Below are positions 54,845 to 64,000 of a DNA stretch of 64,000 nucleotides, piece by piece. This stretch comes from Mesorhizobium sp. J428. Lineage in GTDB: Bacteria > Pseudomonadota > Alphaproteobacteria > Rhizobiales > Rhizobiaceae. The stretch covers positions 4,006,001 to 4,070,000 of the forward strand of contig NZ_JAJOMX010000001.1 in the NCBI RefSeq assembly GCF_024699925.1, given 5' to 3'. Numbering within the stretch: the stretch's first letter is position 1; each line of letters begins with the position of its first letter. Below the pieces are notes generated by a model, which ran no database searches, was not told the origin of the DNA, and saw nothing but the letters and a program-made list of their open reading frames with translations. Made by a program: the position numbers and the translations under genes.

Positions 54845-54909
54845 TTGCTGTCACGCGAACAGGGCGGTTCGCGTCGTCTGGGCGGGGGACGCCGTGACGA
54901 CGTGGAAAG

Positions 54910-54954
54910 GCCGCGACCGGCAGGGGACAATGCCGGCGCGGCTTTTCTCTTTTT
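54910..54954 (+). terminator. Rho-independent terminator of the Sel1-like gene
   Basis: A 12-base stem with one mismatch (GCCGCGACCGGCA with TGCCGGCGCGGC), loop GGGGACAA, then TTTTCTCTTTTT (54943-54954). It lies four bases before the converging YitT stop. Confidence 0.88.
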
Positions 54955-54957
54955 CGC

Positions 54958-55584
54958 TCAGCTCATGCCCATGTAACGGCCGGGCTTGTGGTTGATGCCC
55001 AGGATCAGGTTGACCACGGCGGCACCGACGAGCGATAGCGCCACCTTTTCCAGCGGCAGGACGAAAAAGGCGGCGACGAGGATCATCACGTCCACCGCAA
55101 GCTGGAACCAACCCGCTCGCATGATGCCCTTGTCTTGCAGATAAAGGGCAAGAATGTTCAGCCCGCCAAGTCCGGCGCGATGGCGGAACAGGATTAAGAG
55201 GCCCATGCCGATCAGCCCGCCCCCGGTCGCAGCCGCGTAGAGCGGGTCGAGCGCCGCGATGTCGATCCAGCCCGGCGTTAGGCGTGAGAACAGCGACAGA
55301 AGCGCCACGGCCGCGAAGGTGCGCAGCGTGTAGGGCCAGCCCATCCGCAGGATCGCCAGCGCATAGAACGGCAGGTTGACGACGAAGAAGATCGGGCCGA
55401 AGCCGTAGCCGGTCAGATAGTTCACCAGCATGGAGACACCGGCAACGCCGCCCGTGGCCAGCGTCGCCTCGGTGTAGAGCGTCACGCCGAGAGAAGCGAG
55501 AAGCGTGCCCAGCAAAAGCGCAAGCACGTCCTCATAGAGACGGTGCTTCTGTTCGGGTAACCTGCCGGCATCTTCGACGCTCAT
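54958..55584 (-). CDS. YitT-family membrane protein
   Basis: A 208-residue inner-membrane protein with about six helices: VLALLLGTLLASLGVTLY, GGVAGVSMLVNYLTG, GPIFFVVNLPFYALAIL, TFAAVALLSLFSRL, GGGLIGMGLLILFRHRAGLGGLNILALYLQ, VDVMILVAAFFVLP. The motif TGGVAGVSMLV followed by GPIFFVVNLP is typical of YitT/YebE (DUF161). Start ATG 55584 (MSVEDAGRLPEQ). Possibly a transporter; substrate unknown. Confidence 0.88.
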   Translation of the reverse strand: MSVEDAGRLPEQKHRLYEDVLALLLGTLLASLGVTLYTEATLATGGVAGVSMLVNYLTGYGFGPIFFVVNLPFYALAILRMGWPYTLRTFAAVALLSLFSRLTPGWIDIAALDPLYAAATGGGLIGMGLLILFRHRAGLGGLNILALYLQDKGIMRAGWFQLAVDVMILVAAFFVLPLEKVALSLVGAAVVNLILGINHKPGRYMGMS

Positions 55585-55692
55585 GCTGCAAGTGCTAACA
55601 GCGGCGATTGCGGCGTGCAATGGAGCCGGAACATTTTGACTTCCGAATTATGGAGAAGTATTTTTATGAAGTAATTGGAGGAAGGGGGATAA

Positions 55693-56775
55693 ATGAAAAG
55701 AGCTATCTGTTTTATTTTCGCTGCCTTGTGCGTTCAGGATGCTCTTTCCCAAGAAAACGGGAAGTTTGTAGGTACGCCGGTCATCCTCGAGCAGCATCCA
55801 GGTGGAAAGCCGAAACCTTTCAAGCTGTTCCGAGAGGTCATCTATACAGATCCGTCGGGAGATGATTGGAAAGTGCCGGCCGGTAGCTTCACCGACGGAG
55901 CGACGATTCCCTGGCTGGCGGAACTGATCACGGGCGACAACTACAGCGGCCCTTACCTTGCCGCAGCGGTCGTGCACGATTTCTATTGCTGTGTTCAGAC
56001 CCGGGACCAGGTCAAGACCCATCACAACTTCTACTATGGTATGCGGGCCGACAACACCGACGGCTGGCTTGCGTGGCTGATGTATGCCGCGGTGCGGCTT
56101 GGCGGTCCTACCTGGTCGGATCTGAAGTCTGAGAATGGCGAGATCAGCGGCGAATGCGTCGTGGGCGGCCCGATGGCGGTCAGCAAGGACCTCGCCGCTC
56201 CCGCTGCCACCTGGCCCGTGACCGGACCGACGGCAGCCTTCGCAGGCGCGGCTATATCCGCAGAGAAGGAACGCAACCGTTTCGTCGCAAGCAAGGTCGT
56301 CGCGATCGCGAAGACGTTGAGGGAGACGGATGGACAATATCTGGACGTCGGCCCCGACGGCAGGATCGAGGCGTCCTTCGAAGGCGTCGAGACGATCGTG
56401 TCGGCGGCGCGCGCGGCCGTGACGTTCAACAACTACACCGGCGGCACGACAGATTTTAGAAATCTTGGATTGCTCGCTCCCATCGAAGGAGATCTAGAGG
56501 AATTTGTTGCTGCGGTGGCTTCGCAAGGTGGGCTGGCCAAGACCGCGACGGAGTGGAACGCCTCGGAACTCTCCACGATCGGCATCGCGGCTGCAGAACT
56601 CCCTTCTGTTCTTCCTGGGGACTATCTCGCCAATGTGCCGGCGGCCTCGATCTACGACAAGGTCGGCGTCGGCTGGGCGAATCCGGCGCTGAAGGTCGAG
56701 GACAAGGTGATCTGGAACAATGCGATCACCGCTGACAAGGTGATCCAGGACTGGCAGGCGAACTTCCAGCGATAA
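55693..56775 (+). CDS. Secreted DUF1353-containing protein
   Basis: A 360-residue protein with signal peptide (ICFIFAALCVQDALS). Residues about 50-130 carry DUF1353 marks: DDWKVPAGSFTDGATIPWLAELITG and YLAAAVVHDFYCCVQTRDQVKTHHNFYYGMRADN, with conserved DGAS/T-IP, HD and the helix thereafter; this domain resembles small metallo-hydrolases seen in phages. The C-terminal 200 residues are unassigned. The first 120 bases and the upstream region are AT-rich compared with the rest, and the ribosome site is GGAGGAAGGGG. Confidence 0.8.
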   Translation: MKRAICFIFAALCVQDALSQENGKFVGTPVILEQHPGGKPKPFKLFREVIYTDPSGDDWKVPAGSFTDGATIPWLAELITGDNYSGPYLAAAVVHDFYCCVQTRDQVKTHHNFYYGMRADNTDGWLAWLMYAAVRLGGPTWSDLKSENGEISGECVVGGPMAVSKDLAAPAATWPVTGPTAAFAGAAISAEKERNRFVASKVVAIAKTLRETDGQYLDVGPDGRIEASFEGVETIVSAARAAVTFNNYTGGTTDFRNLGLLAPIEGDLEEFVAAVASQGGLAKTATEWNASELSTIGIAAAELPSVLPGDYLANVPAASIYDKVGVGWANPALKVEDKVIWNNAITADKVIQDWQANFQR

Positions 56776-56805
56776 GTCCACCGCGGAACTGTGTCGGATC
56801 GCGGT

Positions 56806-58740
<1,935 letters not shown>

Positions 58741-58879
58741 GCACGATCCATAGCCTTGCGGCGAACGGATATGAAGGCCCCTTCGAATGTCGATCGCCTG
58801 CTGTCAGGCGGGCGACCTCTCCCGCCTGTCCTTCTGCTGGGCTAGTGTCCCGCTTCCGATCACCAGAGGGTTTCGATTC

Positions 58880-60628
58880 ATGGATGCCGTCGCCCCGCAG
58901 GGACTTCGCGCGCAGTTCGCGACGATGTGGACCGCACTCTGGGCATCGCCGGTGCGGCGCGGCATCCTGATGCTCTACTTCGGCATCACGGCCGTGATCC
59001 TCGCGACCGCGTTCGGCCAGGTGCTGCTGAACCGCTGGAACCAGCCCTTCTACGATTCGCTGGAAAAGCGCGACCTCACGGCCTTTCTCGACCAACTCCT
59101 GGTCTTCGGCTACATCGCCGGCTCGCTGCTGGTGCTGAACGTGGCACAGGCCTGGCTGAACCAGATGCTGCACATCAAGCTGCGTGAAGGCCTGGCGCGC
59201 GATCTCATCGGCGAATGGATGAAGCCCCGCCGCGCCTTTCGCCTCGGCTATGCCGGCGACATCGGCGTCAATCCAGACCAGCGCCTGCACGAGGATGCGC
59301 GGCATCTCGCCGATCTGACCGCCGACCTGTCGATCGGCCTGATGCAGGCGACCATACTGCTCGCGAGTTTCGTCGGCGTGCTGTGGTCGATTTCCAGCAA
59401 CTTCACCTTCGTCGTCGGCGGCCGGAGCCTCGACATCCCGGGCTACATGGTATGGGCAGCCTTCCTCTATGCCGGCCTGGGCTCGGGACTGAGCTGGCTC
59501 GCCGGCCGCCCGCTGATCCGCCTCAACGAGGCGCGCTACGCGCGCGAGGCCGAGCTGCGCTTCTCGCTGATGCGGGTCAATGAACGCGTCGATGCCATCT
59601 CGCTCGCCGGCGGCGAAGCGGACGAGAAGGCGAGGCTGGAACGCGACCTGCAGACCGTGCTGGCGGCGGCACGGCGCATCATGAGCGCGGCGGTGCGGCT
59701 GACATGGGTGACGGCCGGCTACGGCTGGATCACTGTCGTGGCGCCGATCGTGATCGCCTCGCCGGTCTACTTCTCGGGCAGCCTCTCCTTTGGCGGGCTG
59801 ATGATGGCGGCAGCCGCCTTCAACCAGGTCAACGGCGCGCTGCGCTGGTTCATCGACAATATCGGCGGCATTGCCGACTGGCGCGCGACGCTGCTACGCA
59901 TCGCCACCTTCCGCACCAGCGTGGTGGCGATGGATGCGCTGCACGGCTCGAAGGAGCGGATCGCGGTCGTTTCGGATGAGCCGGACCGTTTGACGCTGGA
60001 CAATCTCTACGTCGCCTCGCCGGACGGCTGCGCCCGGCTTTCGGTGCCGCAGGCGCATGTCGAGGCGGGCGGGCGGCTGCACATCGTCGGCGAGCCGGGC
60101 GCGGGCAAGACGCTGCTCTTCCACGCGATCGCCGGCCTGTGGCCCTGGGGCGGCGGCACGATCCGGTTGCCGAAGGATAAGACGGTCGCTTTCCTGCCCG
60201 GCCAGCCCTTCATCCCGCGGGGCACGCTCGCGGGCGTGCTGGCCTATCCGCTCTCCACCCCGGTCGCTGAGGCAGAGGCCGTGCATGCGCTGGAGCGCGT
60301 CGGCCTCACCCGGATCAAGGGCCGGCTGGACGAGGGCGAGCGCTGGGACAGGGAACTGAGCGATGACGACCAACGCCTGCTCGCCTTTGCCCGGGTGCTG
60401 GTGCAGAAGCCGGACTTCATCGTCGTCGACGAGGCGCTGGACGCGCTGGGCGAGACGGCGCGCGAGCGCGTGCTGGACGCGCTGGAGGAGGTCCTGCCGG
60501 GAACGGCGCTGCTGACCATCGGTACAGTGGCGCCCAGGGATACGCGCCTCGGCCCGGTCGTCGGCCTGCGCTTCGACCGGAACGGAAAGGCCCTCGGCAA
60601 GAACGGGGAAAAGGCCGCGACCGCCTGA
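58880..60628 (+). CDS. SbmA/YddA-like ABC transporter, fused permease and ATPase
   Basis: A 582-residue half-transporter of the ABC_membrane_2 family. Permease residues about 1-360 with SbmA/BacA-like signatures (LNRWNQPFYDSLEKRDLTAFL, AWLNQMLHIKLREGLARDLIGEW, NPDQRLHEDARHLADLT, FNQVNGALRWFIDNI). ATPase domain from about 380: Walker A IVGEPGAGKTLLFHAIAGLWPWGGG near residue 405, signature degenerate as LSDDDQRLLAFARVL near residue 493, Walker B DFIVVDEALDALGE near residue 512. CCAGAGGG precedes ATG 58880. The ATPase part separates it from BacA itself. Peptide or vitamin uptake is plausible. Confidence 0.92.
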   Translation: MDAVAPQGLRAQFATMWTALWASPVRRGILMLYFGITAVILATAFGQVLLNRWNQPFYDSLEKRDLTAFLDQLLVFGYIAGSLLVLNVAQAWLNQMLHIKLREGLARDLIGEWMKPRRAFRLGYAGDIGVNPDQRLHEDARHLADLTADLSIGLMQATILLASFVGVLWSISSNFTFVVGGRSLDIPGYMVWAAFLYAGLGSGLSWLAGRPLIRLNEARYAREAELRFSLMRVNERVDAISLAGGEADEKARLERDLQTVLAAARRIMSAAVRLTWVTAGYGWITVVAPIVIASPVYFSGSLSFGGLMMAAAAFNQVNGALRWFIDNIGGIADWRATLLRIATFRTSVVAMDALHGSKERIAVVSDEPDRLTLDNLYVASPDGCARLSVPQAHVEAGGRLHIVGEPGAGKTLLFHAIAGLWPWGGGTIRLPKDKTVAFLPGQPFIPRGTLAGVLAYPLSTPVAEAEAVHALERVGLTRIKGRLDEGERWDRELSDDDQRLLAFARVLVQKPDFIVVDEALDALGETARERVLDALEEVLPGTALLTIGTVAPRDTRLGPVVGLRFDRNGKALGKNGEKAATA

Positions 60629-60851
60629 GGCAGCCGCACCGCCCGGCCTCGTCTGGGGCGTGGGTCGCCTTGATGTCCCCTTACGCCGCGAGTCGGATCG
60701 GAGTGGGACAGCACCTCGAAATACAGAGAAACGTTATTCATATGTAGGCAAACAAGATAGAATTGGAGCATTTCTCTCCACTTTCTAAGTACAATACTCT
60801 GTTAACCATACTATACGACCATGAATCAAGAATTCCTGCGGGAGAGGTGTC

Positions 60852-61319
60852 ATGGAATTTCGAAATCCGATCTTCGTCGTGTCTGCTTTGATTTGTATGC
60901 ACACGAATAATGCGGGTGCGGCGACGAGCAACGTCATCTTCGATGCAACCGTCGACGCCACCTGCACGCTGCAGGTCGTCTCCGACGGCACGATGGCGGT
61001 GAGCACCAACCTGCAGAACCTCAGTTCCAAGAATGCGGGGGGCAGCGCCGGCAGCGTCACGCTTTCGACGACCGGAGGCGTGGAGATCGGCGTCAATCCG
61101 ACGGTCGTCGCAACTCCTCCCTCGGGCGATTCCGCGACCACCTGGACCCCGGAATACTCTGTCTCGGGCGCTCATACCGTGGCATTGACGAGCACGGACA
61201 CGGCGCTTTCCACCGCGGGCACATCGAATGTCACTGTACATTTGACCGGCACCAAGAGCGGTAGCGACCGGTTCACCAACGGCGCCTACCAGGCCGTCGT
61301 CACGGTCACCTGCGAGTAG
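60852..61319 (+). CDS. Secreted pilin-like protein 1 of a four-gene cluster
   Basis: A 155-residue exported protein. N-terminal signal-like segment (NPIFVVSALICMHTNNAGA), then a beta-rich domain: VIFDATVDATCTLQVVSDGTMAVSTNLQNLSSKNAGGSAGSVTL and the end SDRFTNGAYQAVVTVTCE. The two cysteines near the ends of the mature chain and the closing GAYQA-VTV-CE resemble SCPU/pilin-type subunits. GGAGAGGTGTC is the ribosome site. The upstream 220 bases are AT-rich with a TATACG-like element, probably the cluster promoter. Related to the protein at 62122. Confidence 0.75.
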   Translation: MEFRNPIFVVSALICMHTNNAGAATSNVIFDATVDATCTLQVVSDGTMAVSTNLQNLSSKNAGGSAGSVTLSTTGGVEIGVNPTVVATPPSGDSATTWTPEYSVSGAHTVALTSTDTALSTAGTSNVTVHLTGTKSGSDRFTNGAYQAVVTVTCE

Positions 61320-61324
61320 GCGCC

Positions 61325-61711
61325 ATGTGGAAGCGCCTTCTCCTGTCCTCGACCTTGGTGGCGATGGCCGCGCCCTCCCTGGCGCAATCCATGTCGCCGA
61401 TGCGCGGCGAGATCACCAGCTTCACCGATTCCTTCGCGGTGAAGGTCTTTCCGGCCAATCCCTACGGGCACTGGATCGACGTCTCGGTGAAGGTCTATGA
61501 CCAGAATTTCCGCCCGGTCGACGCAAGAATATCTCCCGGAACCTTCAAGCTTGCGGGCGGGGCGTCCCGGTCCGTTATTGTCGTTGTTCCTTTCGATGGC
61601 AGCACGTCGCGTAAGATACGTATCTGTACGGAAAGCGTTCCTTTTCCAGGCCAGCAAACCCAGATAAGGGCACAGATATGTGGCAGGTTCCTTGCGCAGC
61701 GGCGGTCTTGA
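61325..61711 (+). CDS. Periplasmic fimbrial-chaperone-like protein (short) of the pilin-like cluster
   Basis: A 128-residue secreted protein starting five bases after the previous stop. Signal peptide (LLLSSTLVAMAAPSLAQS), then an immunoglobulin-like domain: MSPMRGEITSFTDSFAVKVFPANPYGHWIDVSVKVYDQNFRPV, FKLAGGASRSVIVVVPF and KIRICTESVPFPGQQTQIRAQICGRFLA. The G1-like strand with alternating hydrophobics and the conserved basic residues recall the N-terminal domain of pilus chaperones, but the second domain is absent. Assignment as chaperone is inference. Confidence 0.65.
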   Translation: MWKRLLLSSTLVAMAAPSLAQSMSPMRGEITSFTDSFAVKVFPANPYGHWIDVSVKVYDQNFRPVDARISPGTFKLAGGASRSVIVVVPFDGSTSRKIRICTESVPFPGQQTQIRAQICGRFLAQRRS

Positions 61712-62125
61712 GCCAGATCCTGCTTGCCACGCCGGCTTACTCCGAGGACGTCTACAATCTCTACCAGCGCCAGACCGGCTTCTCGCTGCCGGGCGTGACC
61801 TTGCCGCAGGGCCAGGACGAGGTGCGCGCGGCGGATGGGCACGACCTGCCGTTCGGCGGTGTCGGGCTCGGGCGCCTATCTCGACGTCGGCGTGATCCAG
61901 GGCGCGGCGCGCGACACGGGCGAGACGGCAGCCTATGGCCGCGTCGTCATCCCTCTGGAGCGGCCGCGCAAGCGCGTCGACTGCACACGCCTCTATGAGC
62001 TCGAGGTTGAGCGGCTGCAGATGGAGATCCGGCTGCTCAAGATGGGCCTTGCCGATGGAAGCGGTGCGACGCGCACGCAGAAGGCCGGCTGGGCCGAGGA
62101 AGGCTGGACGAACGCGGGCCAATGA
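61678..62125 (+). CDS. Secreted coiled protein of the pilin-like cluster (frame broken)
   Basis: ATG 61678 lies inside the end of the previous gene. Signal peptide (VPCAAAVLSQILLATPAYS), then EDVYNLYQRQTGFSLPGVTLPQGQDEVRAADG. An extra G in the GGG at 61837-61839 breaks the frame; without it the text runs DGTTCRSAVSGSGAYLDVGVI and on through YGRVVIPLERPRKRVDCTRL to a helical end (LYELEVERLQMEIRLLKMGL) at 62125, about 148 residues. The C-terminal helix could be a coiled coil. Family not recognised; overlaps with both neighbours show translational coupling. Confidence 0.65.
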
Positions 62126-62604
62126 GGACGGGGCGCATCGCTGGATCTGTCACCGCGCTCGCAGCGGGGGCAGCGTTCCTGACAGGCTCGCCGGGAGCAG
62201 GGCTCGCGGCGGTGATCGGCTCCTGCACCATCGTGGTGCAGTCCAGCGGCACGATGAAGGTCGCGCCCTCGCTCACCGCCATGAGCTCGCGCAATTCCGG
62301 CGGCAGCGCTGCCCAGGTGTCGGTCAATCCGCAATCGCTGGTCTGCAACATCCTGGCGCTGCTCGACTGCTACTCCATCTCGACGCCTGCGCCCGCCTCG
62401 TTCCTGACCTGGCCCTCCGGCTGGAGCGGCTCGGCCTCGTTCGTCTCGGCCTTCACGATCAACGGCGGCGTCGAGCGCCCGGGCAATACGCCGGTGATGG
62501 TCGCCAACGGAACGAAGACGCTGGATATTCATCTCGACGCCACCGGCAGCGGCATCTTCCGCGCCGGCGCCTATCAGGCGCAGGTCACCGTTCGGTGCGA
62601 ATAA
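62122..62604 (+). CDS. Secreted pilin-like protein 2 of the four-gene cluster
   Basis: A 160-residue exported protein overlapping the previous stop by four bases. Signal peptide (VTALAAGAAFLTGSPGAGLA), then a beta-rich domain with the same plan as protein 1: GSCTIVVQSSGTMKVAPSLTAMSSRNSGGSAAQVSV and the end GSGIFRAGAYQAQVTVRCE, plus a second Cys pair (VCNILALLDC). Shared blocks: C-T--V-S-GTM-V, SS-N-GGSA--V and GAYQA-VTV-CE. The pair looks like duplicated structural subunits of one surface or periplasmic assembly. Confidence 0.75.
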   Translation: MRTGRIAGSVTALAAGAAFLTGSPGAGLAAVIGSCTIVVQSSGTMKVAPSLTAMSSRNSGGSAAQVSVNPQSLVCNILALLDCYSISTPAPASFLTWPSGWSGSASFVSAFTINGGVERPGNTPVMVANGTKTLDIHLDATGSGIFRAGAYQAQVTVRCE

Positions 62605-62615
62605 GGCCGCAGTGG

Positions 62616-63641
62616 CTATGCCATCGCCTCGCGGAACGACACCAGGCGCCTGGCGCGCTCGTCCCAAAGCACCAGCTTCACGCAGCGCAGGCTGTCGAGG
62701 ATGGTGATGCGGCCGATCTCGGACAGTTGCGGATGGTCGCGCAGCACTTCGGGCAGCCGGTAGAACGGCACGCGGCTCGACAGATGGTGCACGTGATGGA
62801 TGCCGATATTGCCGGTCAGCCATTGCAGTGGGCGCGGCAGCAGGTAGTTCGATGCGCCGTGCAGCGCGCTCTCCTCGAACGTCCACTCCGATCCGTCCGA
62901 CCAGTGCGTGTCCTCGAACTGGTGCTGGACGTAAAACAGCCAGATGCCCGCCGCTCCCGCCAGAACCGCGATTGCGAGATGCACGGCGAGGAACGGTACG
63001 ATGCCGGTCAGCCAGATCAAAAACGCGCCGAGCGCGACGATAACCAGATTGGTCAGCATGGTGGACCGCCACGGCATTCCGGTGACCCGGAAGGTTTCGA
63101 ACGGCCAGCGGTGCTTCAGCACGAACAGGTAGACCGGCCCGATCACGAACATCACCAGCGGATTGCGGTAAAGCCGGTAGCGCAACCTGCCCCAGCGCGA
63201 CAGGGCACGATATTCCGCCACCGTCAGCGTCAGGATGTCGCCGACGCCGCGTTCGTCGAGATTACCGGCCGAGGCATGGTGCGTCGCATGGGCCGCCCGC
63301 CAGTAATCGTAGGGCGTCAGCGTCAGAATGCCCAGCGTCCGGCCGGTCCAGTCGTCTGCGCGGCGGTGGGCGAAGAAGGCGCCGTGACCGCAGTCGTGCT
63401 GGATCATGAACAGGCGCAGGAGGAAGCCGGCAGCAGGCACGATCAGCACCAGGCCCCACCAGAAGCCGTAATGGGCCGACGCCAGCGCCAGCCCCCAGAA
63501 GACGAGGAAGGGAGCAAGCGTCACGACCAGTTCGAACAGGCTGCGGCGGCGGTCGGGCTGGCGATAGCGGCTCAATGCCTTCAGCCACGACTTGGCGGAG
63601 GGCGGGGCAGCGGACTGCATTGGCGCGACGTGGACGTTCAT
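62616..63641 (-). CDS. Membrane fatty acid desaturase
   Basis: A 341-residue di-iron acyl-lipid desaturase. All three histidine boxes are present: HDCGHGAFF near residue 82, AAHATHHASAG near residue 118 and NIGIHHVHHLSSRVPFYRLPEVL near residue 280. Four or more membrane helices (LFELVVTLAPFLVFWGLALA, FWWGLVLIVPAAGFLLRLFMI, TNLVIVALGAFLIWLTGIVPFLAVHLAIAVLAG). Box spacing fits the DesA/omega-6 type. ATG 63641 was chosen; a longer in-frame ORF starts at 63674. It converges with the pilin-like cluster at its 3' end, 12 bases apart. Confidence 0.92.
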   Translation of the reverse strand: MNVHVAPMQSAAPPSAKSWLKALSRYRQPDRRRSLFELVVTLAPFLVFWGLALASAHYGFWWGLVLIVPAAGFLLRLFMIQHDCGHGAFFAHRRADDWTGRTLGILTLTPYDYWRAAHATHHASAGNLDERGVGDILTLTVAEYRALSRWGRLRYRLYRNPLVMFVIGPVYLFVLKHRWPFETFRVTGMPWRSTMLTNLVIVALGAFLIWLTGIVPFLAVHLAIAVLAGAAGIWLFYVQHQFEDTHWSDGSEWTFEESALHGASNYLLPRPLQWLTGNIGIHHVHHLSSRVPFYRLPEVLRDHPQLSEIGRITILDSLRCVKLVLWDERARRLVSFREAMA

Positions 63642-63993
63642 CCGAGGCCTCCAAAGGCACGGCGCGAAGCGCATGGCCTGGGTGTTGGCGCATTGTGCGG
63701 CGCCGTTGGGTGAGGTCTGGCGGATTGACCGTCCCGGCGTTTGCCACGGGCAGGCGCGCTTGGCAATCGGAAAGCTCGAACCGGCGCCGGCAGGGAGGCA
63801 AGGCGAGAGCCGGGATGGCGCGCCCGTAAGACCTCTCCGATCATCGTTTCATTTCTTTCCGGGGTAGCGAATAGCGCGGAACGGCAAGAAGTTGGCCCGG
63901 CCGGATGCTGAAATCGGCATCCGGCCCGCCGCCTGCGCAGGTTGCTTTGCGCACTCGATCCCAATAGGCAGGGTCCATCCAAGGAGATCGACT
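63642..63993. other. Intergenic region, desaturase / next gene
   Basis: 352 bases without a convincing gene on either strand. It should contain the desaturase promoter (reading left) and a promoter for the gene beginning at 63994 (reading right). No RNA element or repeat was recognised. Confidence 0.4.
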
Positions 63994-64000
63994 ATGCCGA
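63994..64000 (+). CDS. Start of a gene cut by the right edge
   Basis: ATGCCGA at the very end, preceded by the strong ribosome site AAGGAG seven bases upstream. Only two codons are visible, so the product cannot be named. Confidence 0.5.

Noticed and set aside
58880..60628. BacA peptide transporter
   Set aside because: BacA lacks an ATPase domain, whereas this protein has a fused one with Walker A and B motifs.

Overview
The window is about 64 kb of GC-rich chromosome from an alphaproteobacterium, most likely of the Hyphomicrobiales (Rhizobiales), perhaps a Mesorhizobium/Phyllobacteriaceae-type organism. That placement is inferred from the feuN-feuP-feuQ-ccmIEFH-degP-regulator-kinase-glnE gene order, a PleC-like kinase next to pepN, and a rhizobial-style gene transfer agent (GTA) cluster. 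No similarity search was possible; assignments rest on reading translated motifs and gene order.

Region 1 (1-1157): the N-terminal part of a PAS sensor kinase runs off the left edge, followed by a decayed IS1595/ISXO2-type transposase remnant. Region 2 (1158-19113): a GTA-like structural cluster, all on the plus strand. Its order matches the Rhodobacter GTA: g1-like protein, TerL, portal, small membrane protein, prohead protease, capsid, adaptor, stopper, tail terminator, [insert], tail tube, two assembly proteins, short tape measure, distal tail, hub, NlpC peptidase, g15-like 'megatron' and a holin-like protein. No integrase, repressor or replication gene is visible. A roughly 2.8 kb insert between tail terminator and tail tube carries a phage tail-spike gene and the remains of an IS110-type transposase. 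Three gaps in the cluster hold hairpin-forming arrays of a 7-bp GGCAGTA-type repeat.

Region 3 (19171-34478): core envelope and nitrogen genes: feuNPQ, a glycine-rich lipoprotein, cytochrome c maturation ccmI-E-F-H, a mazEF toxin-antitoxin insertion, degP, a second OmpR/kinase pair, glnE and an EF-hand protein. Region 4 (34511-42190): PleC-like kinase, aminopeptidase N and an orphan molybdopterin-binding hydroxylase subunit. Region 5 (42193-53588): EamA transporter, XRE regulator with a divergent membrane protein, uracil-DNA glycosylase, ETF-quinone oxidoreductase, two DUF922 metalloprotease-like paralogues flanking a TetR regulator with two clear operators, an endonuclease/exonuclease/phosphatase-fold protein and AMP nucleosidase. 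Region 6 (53739-64000): small envelope proteins, YitT, a DUF1353 protein, an acyl-CoA carboxylase biotin subunit, an SbmA/YddA-like ABC transporter, a four-gene cluster of secreted pilin-like proteins, and a fatty acid desaturase.

A quality warning applies throughout. At least eight otherwise normal genes are each broken or fused by one inserted or missing base, often in a short G or GC run (g15, holin-like, lipoprotein, ccmF, degP, kinase/glnE junction, glnE, one pilin-cluster gene). Because these include core genes, residual sequencing errors are the simplest explanation. The most interesting biology is the tail spike inserted in the GTA cluster, the heptad-repeat hairpins and the four-gene pilin-like cluster.
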